This document shows positions 22,705 through 32,294 of a DNA stretch of 38,668 nucleotides, in pieces. Source of the DNA: Mesotaenium endlicherianum. Its lineage: Eukaryota; Streptophyta; Zygnematophyceae; Zygnematales; Mesotaeniaceae. The notes beneath the pieces were generated by a model, which worked only from the letters and a program-made list of their open reading frames with translations, made no database searches and had not been told where the DNA came from. The DNA is taken from contig WELA01008926.1 in NCBI GenBank assembly GCA_009602735.1, positions 33,308 to 71,975 on the forward strand, given 5' to 3'. Position numbers and translations under genes: made by a program. Every line of letters starts with the position of its first letter. Positions within the stretch are counted from its first letter, which is position 1.

Positions 22705-24189
22705 TCACAAACTGACAGGTACGTATACCGGCATCCCAGAGGGATGTTGCATGACATGAGCCAAGGGTACATGCCCTCTCTGCGAGGGAGATGCGGGCAG
22801 GCCTTTGGCTATCTCCCGAGCAGCCCTCCTGTCTGCCCTGTCTGACTGGGTCTCCTTGCCTGGAGATGGGGTCTGTCCTCTGGCAGTCCCCAGCCAAGTG
22901 ATATCCTCCTCTTCAGCGAGTAGCTGCATGGCCAACCCCGTCTTCTCCCTTATAGGGGATGTGGCAGGCGTCAGGATGACGGTGGGGCTAGTGTCCTCCT
23001 CCTCGCCTTCCTCCTCGTCTTCCTCTGACTCCTCCTCCTCTCCGTCCTTCGGTTCCTCTAAGACTTCTGGGGTCTCCTCTGTCCGCTGCTCCAGCTCTTC
23101 CCGAGAAAAAGAATATTCTACTGACCGTCCCCTTTTGGGTGCTGGTGGGGGCTGCTGAGTCCGGATCACATAGAGGTCCTTTTCCCCCTGCTTACTTGCC
23201 CATTTGGCATAAGCGTGCTTCCCTTTGGAGAATGACTCTCGGGCCCTGCTTCTGTCCCCCTGCATCTCCTGGCTCATGTAGTCTCTGACTCCATCCAATC
23301 TTGGGTCCCAAGCCGCAATGTGAGGGGGCAATACTATGTTCCCCTTTAGGTCTGTCAGGAAATCCTCATCCGTCGCCCTGTCATTCTGCTGGTCTCTCAT
23401 GTTGATAGTCATCCACCGCCGATCGGTGGGCTTTTGGAAGAAGGCAGGGTCTGTCCTTTTAAGAGTACAAGGGTACCAGTGCCTTGCAAACTCTAGCTGA
23501 CTGGTTTCCCTGGCCACAAATTCCCAGCTCCTCCTCTCCACCTCGTTATACATGGCCTTAAACCTGTTATGGGGTGTTGAGTCCTTGAAGCTGTCCGCGT
23601 CCATGGGGATCATCCTGATGACCCTATCTGCCCCCCAGATACCAGGAATTGAGATAGCTCCTGCTTCGTTCACCTGGGCCATTGCCTTGGCCTCTCCGAT
23701 TGTATATCCTACCATCCTAGCGTAATGGTGGTAGAGGAGGAGCCCTGTGCCGACCTCTATATACTTGTCAAAGTTTTCGGATGTCTCCCCTTCCCTCTGG
23801 AGGATTTCCTTCTGCAACTCACTGCGACTTCTCTGGGCATACTTGAAGGCCTCCTCCAGTAGATCAAAGCCCTTGCCCAGCACCGTGTAGCGGTAGTTGT
23901 TGATTCTCCTCTGTTCTTCTTCTTCAGCCTGCTGCTTCCGATTCTCCTCAGCTTGCCTCTCCTCCTCTGCTTTCTTGGCCTCCTCTGCAGCTTTTCTGTC
24001 CATTTCTTCCTGCCTCAGTCTGGCCTGTTCCTCCTCCTCCTTCTTCTTCTGTGCCTCCCGCTGTTGTTGGAGTCGTTGTGATTCCCGAGCGGAGATGGAA
24101 GATGATTCGATGTCTCCACGGAATTGCAAGTATTTTGCATGTGCCTCTTCCGCCCTTCTCTTCCTCTTGAGTTCCGACTTTTGAGTCAT
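22705..24189 (-). CDS. Intact accessory open frame between pol and the 3' LTR, function unknown
   Basis: 494 codons from ATG at 24189, with no disruption. Three regions are visible. Residues ~1-105 are Glu/Lys/Gln/Arg-rich and predict a long coiled coil (EEEEQARLRQEEMDRK). Residues ~105-345 look like a folded domain, with phrases such as VLGKGFDLLEEAFKYAQRS and ISIPGIWGADRVIRMIPMD. Residues ~345-494 are low-complexity, with a highly acidic block (EEEESEEDEEEGEEE) and a Ser/Thr/Pro tail. There is no signal peptide or membrane segment, so it is not an Env-type protein despite its position. I do not recognise a family. A possible 3' splice site (TTGAGCAG before GATGACT) directly precedes the start, which could allow expression from a spliced message. 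The name 'accessory' reflects position only. Confidence 0.8.
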   Translation of the reverse strand: MTQKSELKRKRRAEEAHAKYLQFRGDIESSSISARESQRLQQQREAQKKKEEEEQARLRQEEMDRKAAEEAKKAEEERQAEENRKQQAEEEEQRRINNYRYTVLGKGFDLLEEAFKYAQRSRSELQKEILQREGETSENFDKYIEVGTGLLLYHHYARMVGYTIGEAKAMAQVNEAGAISIPGIWGADRVIRMIPMDADSFKDSTPHNRFKAMYNEVERRSWEFVARETSQLEFARHWYPCTLKRTDPAFFQKPTDRRWMTINMRDQQNDRATDEDFLTDLKGNIVLPPHIAAWDPRLDGVRDYMSQEMQGDRSRARESFSKGKHAYAKWASKQGEKDLYVIRTQQPPPAPKRGRSVEYSFSREELEQRTEETPEVLEEPKDGEEEESEEDEEEGEEEDTSPTVILTPATSPIREKTGLAMQLLAEEEDITWLGTARGQTPSPGKETQSDRADRRAAREIAKGLPASPSQRGHVPLAHVMQHPSGMPVYVPVSL

Positions 24190-24199
24190 CCTGCTCAAT

Positions 24200-24504
24200 C
24201 ATAAACACAATGCAGTTAGTGAAGTCATGATATTTTGCCGCTACTGAGTGCCCTTGATGAAGAGGAACGCGATCGGGAGAGTTCCTAGTGTGGAATACCT
24301 GGTGTGAGTGAATATAAGGGTTAGAGAGCAAGTGAGTGTGAGCGCAGATTGAGTGTGTAATATGGTGATCAGAGAATACCACTCCCTCCAACTTAATTTT
24401 AAAGGTGGGCTGCCTGTCACAACTGTCACTAACTGTCACATCCCCCTCCAACTTATATGGAGACAGGACCTCCTGTCACCTTCCCGTGTCAACTGAAATG
24501 ACTG
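24200..24504 (-). promoter_or_regulatory. Spacer between pol and the accessory frame, with repeated motifs
   Basis: In the element's orientation this spacer holds four TGACAG cores (plus-strand CTGTCA at about 24414, 24423, 24433 and 24473), three of them 9-10 bases apart. It also holds two copies of the polypurine-like TAAGTTGGAGGG. It may be an internal promoter or the scar of an insertion; neither is proven. Confidence 0.35.
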
Positions 24505-27500
24505 TTAGGGAGGTGCCCCAGCCGCCCGAAGGTGGAACCGTTTCAACGCCCCTTTGGCATTGGTCAGCTGATCTTTAAATTCCCAAGTGTCCCCAGAGGC
24601 ATCGTAACCTTTCCATCGGATGAGGTACTTCATGACATATTTAGACGATCGACGGACCGAGCGAGCGTCTAAAATCTCCTCGACCTCATATTCCTAAGGA
24701 TCGCCGTGCCGGACAGCGGGGACCGGTCCCGGTTGGACAGGTAACCGACCTGTGAACAGTGAATCACCTTTAATGTATGGTTCCAGGAAGGAGACATTAA
24801 AGACCGGGTGATCCTTGTAGTCAGCTGACATGTTCAGTTTGTAAGCGTTCTGACCGACACGACGTACCACCGAATATGGACCGACCCAGACAGGGCCAAG
24901 CTTTTTCTTGACCACACCAGGGAGGTACAGGTGCTGAGAATGCAGTTTGACTAAATCGCCCTTAGAAAATGTCAGCTGCCGACGGTGTTGATCAGCGTAT
25001 TTTTGTTGGTTTTCTTGGGCTTTGTGCAGGTTTTGTTGGACTTCTGACAGGGTGTCAGCAAACTCCTAAATTAACTGGAGGGAGATTGGGTTGTCAATCC
25101 CTTCCGGGTCAGAAGAGATTCCCCCAGTACATCTAAAGGAGACTTAGGTGCTCTACCCAGGCTGAGTTCAAAAGGAGTCTTGCCCGTTGACGCATGCACC
25201 GCACTGTTGACCGCAAACTGAATTTGAGGCAACAGGTCATCCCAATTATCTTGTTTTTGGTTAATATATGCTCTCAGCACCTCCTGCAGAACTCGATTAG
25301 TTCTTTTAGTCTGCCCATCAGTCTGAGGGTGGTTTGCTGTGCTGAGCAGCTGTTTGACTCCCATTAACCCCATTAAAGCTCTCCATAACTTAGAGGTGAA
25401 TTTCGAGTCTCTGTCTGAGATGATATTAGAAGGTAGCCCATGTTAGCATACTACATGGTTGTAAAACTGTCTCGCTGTTTCGAGTGCAGTTACTTTCACA
25501 GTTGTGGGGATGAAAATGACCATTTTTGTCAGTTTATCCACGACTACCAATATCGAATCATGCCCATTAGCAGTTCATGGCAGTGTGACCACCCAGTCCA
25601 TGGATATAGTTTCCCAGCGTCCAGCTGGGATGGGCAGTGGTTGCAAGAGACCTCCGGGTGGTGTGTGCCGAGACTTATTTCTCTGACACTGGTCACAGGA
25701 CTTGACATATTTCAAGACCTCCCGGGGTAACCCCTCCCAATGATAATGTTTTGCCAGTTTGCCAACAGTTTTGGCCTGCCCCAAATGTCCACCCAGGAGA
25801 CTGTCATGAGCTTGACTCAGTAAGAGAGACCTTATTTCCAAATTATTAGGAATGACCAGCTTCAGCCTGCCTGAAGTGGTTTCAGTCACCCAGACCCCTC
25901 CCTTGAGCTTATACCCGAGTGCAGTAGCACGACACACACCAGTAGTGGGGCTGGGCTCAAATGTTGGGTCAGAAAGGTAGGCTTTCCTAATTTGTTTTAG
26001 GAAGGACTTTTTCACCTTTAGTGAAGTGAGTGCACACAGGACTTTATCTATAGCATGCTGACTAAAGTTCCTTTCTTGCAAGTCAGGTCTTCTAGAGAGT
26101 GCATCAGCAGGATTCAACTTCCCTGGTTTGTAGTCGATCTGGACATGGAACTGCTCCAGCATCTGGCTCCAGCGGTTCTCCCTCCTCGACAGCTTGGACT
26201 TCTTCTGAAAGTGGGTCAGAGCTAGATGATCTGTAATCACCTTAAAAGCTTTACCATGTAAGTATGCTCTCCACTGTTTGAGTACATGAATGATAGCTAG
26301 CAGCTCTTTATCATGCACTGAGTAATTAATCTCCGCTGGATTAAATTTCATACAACACAGGGTGCCACTCCTGCCGTACCTTACCATCCTTTGTAGTTTT
26401 GTCAGTAGGCTGCAACAAAATAGCACCCCATGGCAAAGTCAGAGGCATCAGTAACCACCTGCACCGGTTTGCTGTGGTCATACACGGCTAGCACTGGGGC
26501 AGAACAAAGGGCATCTTTAAGGGTCTGGAAGGCAGCCTGCTGCCCTTCCCCCCACACATACCCTATGTCTTTCTTAGTAAGGTCAGTCAGTTTATTGGCC
26601 TTTGTGGAATAATTTTCAATAAATCTCCTATAGTAATTAGCCAACCCGAGGAAGGATCTAACTTCAGAGACAGACTGTGGTACTGGCCAGTCCCTTATGG
26701 TCTAAACTTTCTTAGGATCCACACTGATGCCCTCTTTACTGACAACGTGGCCTAAGAATTTAATACTTTCCTTAAAGAAATCACACTTGCTCATTTTAGC
26801 ATATAAGTGATTTTTCCGCAGAGTGTCCAGATCTGTCTTTAAGTGTTAAGTGTGCTGAGTTTCATCTTTAGAGAAAATCAAAATATCATCCAGGAAAACT
26901 TGCACAAACTTATCCAAATAAGGTCTGAAAATGTCATTCATAGCACCCATGAAGGTAGCAGGAGCATTAGTCAGTCCAAATGGCATCACGTTGAACTCAT
27001 AGTGTCCATAACGTGTGCGGAAAGTAGTCTTGTGTTCATCCCCCTCAGCAATTCTGATTTGATGATAACCACTCTTGAGATCTATCTTACTGAACACCTT
27101 AGCGCCAGACAGGGTATCAAGCAAGTCCTCGATCCTGGATAAAGCATACTTGTTCTTTTCTGTAATTCTGTTCAGGGCTCTATAATCCACACACATCCGC
27201 ATACTGCCATCCTTTTTCTTAATAAATAAGATGGGTGCGCCGTAAGGTGATTTACTGGGATAAATGTAACCATTTTCCTCAAGCTCTGCAATCTGTGTTT
27301 TCAACTCCTCGCTCTCCACATAAGACAAGCCATACGTGCGTTGCCAAGGTGGCTGACTCCTAGGTAATAGATTAATCCTATGATCTACTTCCCTCTTAGG
27401 GGGTAGTCCTGGAGGTATACATAAGTGTACTGAGCAACAATTTTTGCAGCAATAGGGTGCTCCGGAGGGCTTACCTCTTTCTGAACCACTTCTTCGGGTT

Positions 27501-28299
27501 GAGGAGGTACCTCTCTTAGCAGCAGACAGAACATTCTGTCTTCCTTCTGGTTCCAGCTTTTGACGAACTCCATTGCATTCAGCAACTTGCATCCTTCTGG
27601 AAGCCTCTTCTTTTCCTTCATTTGCCATCCACACAGGACAAGAGGAAGAGCACTGGTGGGTGCCAAGTCAGTCTGCCCATCACTGGCTCCTCTCACTTTA
27701 ACTGTACCTCTGCTCCAACACACTTCAGCTTGATGTCTATTAAGCCAGGACCTGCCTAGCACGAGATCATAAAAGCCAGTGTTGAGTACCTCAAATGTAA
27801 GCGTTTCAGTTAGAACTGCAATGCCAGAACCTAACTGGACCTCAATAGGCTTGGTTATAACTCCTCCCGGGATACTTGAGGCATCTCCAAGGAATATTTT
27901 TCTATTCCCTTGGGTGACAGTAGGCAGCCTTAGCCGCTTAACTAAGTCCTTGTGAATAAAAGTATGTGACGCCCCTCCGTCAACAAATGCCCTCACCTTC
28001 CTACCTGCAATCATGCAATGCAGTAGGATAGGGGGGACTGTCTTTTCCTGACTTTCGCATTGTTCTCCTGACGTAGCAAAGAAATGTTGGACATCAGGTG
28101 GAACAAGAGCATCCAGAGTGTGCACTCTCTGGACGTCTATATTACTGATGGTCTCCTTTATCTGTTTGTCAGGCATGCATAGTGAATCCAGTTCAGCAGG
28201 ACCCATAATACCTGCTACGAGGGCAGCTAGTGACGACTCACTATCTCTAGCATCCTCACAGTCAGTAGACTGGATTACTGACTGTTGCTGTCTTTTAAA
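24505..28299 (-). pseudogene. pol: pol: protease, reverse transcriptase, RNase H, integrase, chromodomain (disrupted)
   Basis: Entered from gag by a -1 frameshift. The protease carries VDGGASHTFI (D-G-G at the active site, as in some plant Ty3 elements). RT has [24 protein letters not shown] and FLDDILIFS. RNase H has [11 protein letters not shown] and YKPGKLNPADALSRRPD. Integrase has the HHCC zinc finger (CDQCQRN) and the first two catalytic Asp residues (VVVDKLTK, ISDRDSKF). The usual catalytic Glu in the GQTERVN-type motif is Lys here (GQTKRTN). After TAG at 24694 a clear chromodomain follows (EYEVEEILDA, YLIRWKGYD), ending in a stop at 24505. Breaks: frame change ~27,410-27,430; TAA 26846; TAG 26702; frame change ~26,405-26,425; TGA 25575; TAA ~25,443; frame change ~25,075-25,115 with a nearby TAG; TAG 24694. 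Confidence 0.92.
28258..28299 (-). promoter_or_regulatory. -1 programmed ribosomal frameshift signal between gag and pol
   Basis: The slippery heptamer T TTA AAA is in the gag zero frame at 28299-28293. It is followed by a 7-base spacer, then a perfect 10-bp stem (ACAGTCAGTA / TACTGACTGT) with an 8-base loop at 28285-28258. The gag stop codon lies inside the stem. The pol frame is exactly -1 relative to gag and is open from this site through the protease. All classical elements are present at standard spacing. Confidence 0.85.
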
Positions 28300-29753
28300 G
28301 GCTGGTCTTTTCTCTCGACCTTAGGCAGGTGCTTGACCGGACACTGTTCTCTGTAGTGGCCTTTCTGCTGACAATGGTAGCAAGTAGATTTTGCTGAGGC
28401 TGGTCTCGGCTTAGTCCTACCACCACCCCTTCCATAGCCACCTCGAGAGGGACCACCTCTACCTCTAGACTGAATAGCATTGTACTCATACTCATATTCA
28501 TCACCCTGATTATCCTCAGCCTGGTCTCCTTCAACTGCATTGTAGGAACCGTGGGGCTTTTTGACAATCTTAGACACCAAAGCGTTACTCTGGCGCTTGT
28601 GATTGAACTGCTGCTGATCCCAGGCGTCAGCATCCTGGATCAAGTCAGCCAGTTTCTCATACTTTTTCTCAGCAAAATGACCAGAGACCTCGGATTTCAA
28701 GCCATACCTGAAGTATGCTATCCTATACCGTTCTGGCAAATCAGGCTGCTTCATCATGTTCTCTTGGAACTTTTGAGCAAACTCAGCAACTGAAGTGGTC
28801 TGCTTCAGTGTCAGGGAGATCATCGCATAGATAGCTTTCTCCTGCTGGTTGATGACATCAAACTTCTCATGCAACTTCTCGACAAACTCTACCCACGTAG
28901 GGTCACCGAGTTGCCGAGCCTTACGCTCTTCCTTCCAGTAAAGCCACCAGTCTGCGGCACTGCCTTTCAGTAGCGCACCGGTGTGCCTGACCTTCTCGTA
29001 ATCTTGCAGTTCTGGGTAGTTCTCCAGCCACTGCTCAACATCCGCGAGAAACTTGATCAGGTAATATTTTCTGTTTCCCTCAGGATCATAGTCCTGGGGA
29101 GGTTTCGGCTTGGGCTTACTAGGCCCTCGGCCACCACCACTAGTGGTGTGAGACCCCAGTTGGTCTCTGTCCCGGAGTAGGGACATTATGATTCTTTTGT
29201 CCTCCTGCTGGGACTGATACATGGTCGCCATTTGCGACTGCATCTGAACGAACAATGCTCCCAAGTCTACATTTTGGGGTGGTAGATTAGCAAATGCAGC
29301 AGCAGCATTGGCATCTACTCGCTGAGTAGTGTCCTCAACAATCCCTCTTGCTCCTGCAGCAGCAATTCCTGCCGCATTCAGCCGGTCACGTATTTGACCT
29401 AGGGGTACATTGAGTTGTACGGCAGGAGGTGGGTTCAGAACATTGGCCCTTGATGCCATAAGTTCTTCAACAGTGCGCTCGTCAGCTGGCTGTCCTTCCC
29501 TCCTTTGTATATCTTCAGCGGCCTTTGCTACTTGTTCAGCTTCTAGTCTGGCTATCTCCTCCTCAGCTTGCTGAGCTGCGACTGAGGCAATAGCAGCTGC
29601 CTCATCTGCAGCCTCCCTAGCTGCAGTATCCGCTACTGCTTCCGAATAGGTACGGTTTCCCGCTACATGGCTTTCCGCCTGGTTTTCGACATTCTCGTTA
29701 TCCTGGTTCTCCATGTCTCGGGAGTTGCTAGTTTGAGACCTTGTCCTTACCAT
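28275..29753 (-). CDS. gag: Gag capsid/nucleocapsid polyprotein
   Basis: 492 codons, intact. The N-terminal third is Ala/Glu-rich and helical. A retrotransposon Gag capsid domain spans residues ~235-395, with phrases such as FLADVEQWLENYPELQDYEK, GSAADWWLYW and WVEFVEKLHEKFD. Gly/Arg-rich sequence follows (GRGGPSRGGYGRGGG), then one CCHC zinc knuckle (CYHCQQKGHYREQC) that binds RNA. It starts 18 bases beyond the primer-binding site. Translation ends at 28275 unless ribosomes slip -1 at 28293-28299 into pol. Confidence 0.93.
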   Translation of the reverse strand: MVRTRSQTSNSRDMENQDNENVENQAESHVAGNRTYSEAVADTAAREAADEAAAIASVAAQQAEEEIARLEAEQVAKAAEDIQRREGQPADERTVEELMASRANVLNPPPAVQLNVPLGQIRDRLNAAGIAAAGARGIVEDTTQRVDANAAAAFANLPPQNVDLGALFVQMQSQMATMYQSQQEDKRIIMSLLRDRDQLGSHTTSGGGRGPSKPKPKPPQDYDPEGNRKYYLIKFLADVEQWLENYPELQDYEKVRHTGALLKGSAADWWLYWKEERKARQLGDPTWVEFVEKLHEKFDVINQQEKAIYAMISLTLKQTTSVAEFAQKFQENMMKQPDLPERYRIAYFRYGLKSEVSGHFAEKKYEKLADLIQDADAWDQQQFNHKRQSNALVSKIVKKPHGSYNAVEGDQAEDNQGDEYEYEYNAIQSRGRGGPSRGGYGRGGGRTKPRPASAKSTCYHCQQKGHYREQCPVKHLPKVERKDQPLKDSNSQ

Positions 29754-29770
29754 ACAAAGAAGACTGTGAT

Positions 29771-29786
29771 AACTGCTCCGATACCA
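29771..29786 (-). promoter_or_regulatory. Primer-binding site
   Basis: One base after the 5' LTR the minus strand reads TGGTATCGGAGCAGTT. TGGTATC.GAGC matches the complement of initiator methionine tRNA 3' ends used by many plant LTR elements, with one differing base in the core. Confidence 0.75.
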
Positions 29787-29787
29787 C

Positions 29788-30508
29788 TGAAATGAATCGA
29801 CTTACCAAATAGGCGATTAACAATTAATAAAGATCTTTATATCAGCAAGTAATCTTTATGGTATTTTCCGTTAACTGGTTAAACGGCAAAGGACAACACA
29901 CTAGCAGTGAATAATACTCGTAAGTCAAATGCGAGTAAACTAGCATCAATAATGCAAATCAGTAAACTCATACATAAGCAAGGTTAGAAGACAATGCGTA
30001 TCAATGGCTTCTCGCCTTGGATTCAGATCTCTCTCAGTAAGCTGTACAAGAGAGTTGGCCTCGTTTCTGAATGCCGAACTCGAGAGTAATGCCTAGCATA
30101 TGTACATGGAATGAGTTTACTGTTCAACGGTCAGTGCGATGGCACCGCCTACCCGGGAGTTAACCACGTTGGTAGGCCCTCGGTTAACCAAATCCACCGC
30201 CATCTTCCCCCATCCCGAATCGCCATCCATCATAGGGATGTCATTTGGCGATTCATCTAGCATACCACACTTAGATGCATATCGAGGCAGTTCGCTGCTA
30301 CCGAGTACGGAAGTCAGCTGGCTGTCAAAGAATGTGTCAGCAAGCTGACTTAAGTTGACTTCAGCCTGCTGCTTTCGGCCGAGTCATTCAACTAATATTA
30401 ATTATAAAGTCCAGCAGACTGATTATTAACTAGAGTTCAGCAGGCTGATTTTAATCAACTATTATATTTAAATGAATATTATATCAACTAATATACTGAT
30501 TCATTACA
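29788..30508 (-). repeat. 5' LTR of chromovirus A
   Basis: 721 bases, TGTAATGAATC...GATTCATTTCA in the minus orientation. It contains the element's promoter; a TTTATAATTAA stretch near 30408 is a possible TATA element. It is followed by the primer-binding site. Confidence 0.93.
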
Positions 30509-31404
30509 CCTAGCAGATTCTATTCTGCAGTTCTCCTACTTTCAATAGTGAGATTCCCTCTTGGGAACTCCTACAATCCTAACTTATCTATGATAAACTG
30601 AGAAGAATCTTCAGCGTCGGCAGAAGCGTGGGGCCTCGGCTCTTTAATGGCCTTGGGATCTCCTTCTTCTTCTTCGCGCCCTTCTTCTCCTTCCTTCTGC
30701 TCCTTCTGCTCCTTCTGCTCAGCTGGCAGTCACGCCTAATTGGCTCATGGCTAAGAACTCCTGAGCGGCGTGTACAAGCAAATGCCACTTGCTCAAGATT
30801 CCCAACCGGGCGGCCGTAACCTATCTTGGCATTGCGGCCATGACCTGGCTTAATCTGCCAGTCACACAGTACCTGACTTGGTACCTGCTGAGCGGCTCAT
30901 CACTGATCCCCAGCTTCTAGCCTCGCGGCTGTCTATGCTGTCAAACCCTCCCCCATCCCTGGGTGTGGGGCACATTGACACTAACCCCTTGCCAGTGGTC
31001 TTGACGCCGACATAACCGCTGACTGCGACGTAATCAGTCAAGTGGTCGGTGAGTCAACGTTGACTTTCCGTACCTGGGTGGCCGTAGCTTGCGCTGCGCG
31101 TGCGGCACCGTCAAACGGATAGTAGTCGCGACAAATGTCGTTAGACCTTTTGAAATAAGTCACCACAATTAGTCTATATTGAATTTCTTCGCACAAATGC
31201 AAGAATTATTGAAATAAATCGCCAACCAAAAATAATTCGATTCTTTTCGCCAAAAGGCCCCTTCAGATGAAAAGAGTTAGCACCCCATGCTGTAAACCAT
31301 AAAACGTGTCCGTTTTTCCAACAGTAAGGACGCGTCGTACCGCTGAGTACACTCGGGTACAGTCTAATAGGATAGTAACGCTGATTTGTGCCCACTGTAA
31401 ACTG

Positions 31405-31971
31405 GGCCTTAGAGTGGGCAAAAACGAGCGATTCTATGTAATTCGACTGTACCCGTTAGAACCCGGCGGTACAACGCGTCGATATAGTTTAAAATCTCGA
31501 CCATTTTCGATGTTTGGAGTGCACTTTTGCGCGCTCCTTGCTATCCATTTCAGTCGCGCCTACAATTGGAAAACGGCTAAAAGTGAACTGGATAGTAGAA
31601 AACGCAATTGCGTTTTCTGTAATTGAGACAGGTTCTCGTTCTTATCTTGCGGAGTCGTGAATCGTGCGAGGTACACCGGGGTACATGCCAATTACGACCT
31701 TACTATTCCCGCCTACTGTACTCACTGACGTACTTTCGCGCAAATTTTGAAAGACTCTAGAGCTGCAAATCATGACCCTCGTGATCGGGGCATTTTAGCG
31801 ACGATTGGGTAGCAAGCACGTGTGGCCACTATGAACTAAAAACTTTGAAATCTATCGAGTTCGGTCACTTGTACAATTGAATAGATTTCTGCAAAATTGA
31901 ATAGCAGAAAACTCGATAGCGCGATATGCGGAATAGAATATTTCGCGAGTGCCCACTCTAAACCAGCCCTA
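31405..31971. mobile_element. Terminal-inverted-repeat element C5 (degenerate left end)
   Basis: The right end 'cccactctaaaccagccctaa' is the family-C terminus. The left end 'ttagagtgggca' is a shortened form of the same end and directly abuts the C3 right end. No coding region. It contains a perfect 22-base palindrome at 31597-31618. The left boundary is uncertain. Confidence 0.45.
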
Positions 31972-32125
31972 ATTGTGCAGATCCATGCAGGACACAAGGA
32001 TGCACAAGAATGCTTTGAAGCGTACGTAGCGTACGCGAGAGTGCATAAGTGTGCTAAAAATCGCAGCGTGGTCAACGTCGTCCAATCGCACGCATGGATC
32101 CCTGGTCGCTAGTAACAACAATTGT

Positions 32126-32133
32126 TATAAAAG
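32126..32133 (+). promoter_or_regulatory. TATA box of the molybdo-flavoenzyme gene
   Basis: TATAAAAG lies 169 bases before the ATG at 32295. A start about 30 bases downstream would give a ~135-base leader. It matches the TATAAAAG upstream of the lyase gene. It is the only good TATA match here. Confidence 0.5.
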
Positions 32134-32294
32134 CACGACTTGACTTCTTTCGGTTGTAGAGGATATTACAATATATCAGTGTCCAAGAAGTTAGTAAGGA
32201 GGAGTTATGTCGTTGCAGATGACGGTAGAGCTAGAAATTTGCTGATTACAATCTCCCTTAGTTTGATAAGAGATATACACATCTGAAAGGAGCC

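Larger units (their letters stand above)
21709..30508 (-). mobile_element. Full-length Ty3/gypsy chromovirus A
   Basis: 8.8 kb, transcribed on the minus strand: 5' LTR 29788-30508, primer-binding site 29771-29786, gag, -1 frameshift, pol (protease, reverse transcriptase, RNase H, integrase, chromodomain), an extra open frame, polypurine tract, 3' LTR 21709-22429. Flanks are TCTAG on the left and CCTAG on the right, matching in four of five bases. By eye the two 721-base LTRs differ at about 14 positions (~2%), so the insertion is fairly young. gag and the extra frame are intact while pol is broken, so this copy cannot move on its own. The order RT-RNase H-integrase plus chromodomain defines a Metaviridae chromovirus. 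A single N at 22472 could mark a scaffold join near the 3' LTR. Confidence 0.93.
20981..31133 (-). mobile_element. LTR family B, copy 2 (inverted), split by chromovirus A
   Basis: The parts 20981-21708 and 30509-31133 together form a ~1.35-kb reverse-complement copy of 16176-17760. The ends are TGTCG (20981) and CGACA (ending 31133), i.e. TG...CA. It is flanked by AATG on both sides (20977-20980 and 31134-31137), a target-site duplication. The chromovirus interrupts it at a CTAG site. This is direct evidence that A inserted after B. Confidence 0.72.
19288..31407. mobile_element. Terminal-inverted-repeat element C3, interrupted by later insertions
   Basis: The left end is TTAGGCCCGGTTGACAGTGG at 19288. 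The matching inverted right end, 'cccactgtaaactgggcctt', lies near 31388-31407. The host sequence would be 19288-19744, 20654-20980 and 31138-31407, the rest being C1 and LTR B (itself containing chromovirus A). The pairing of the two ends is inferred from end sequence and nesting logic, so treat the extent as a hypothesis. Confidence 0.4.

Noticed and set aside
22559-22897. 112-codon minus-strand frame overlapping the end of the accessory gene
   Set aside because: It is an out-of-frame shadow of the 494-codon frame with no motif of its own.
22705-24189. Accessory frame as a retroviral envelope
   Set aside because: It has the env position but no signal peptide, no transmembrane segment and a highly charged coiled-coil composition.
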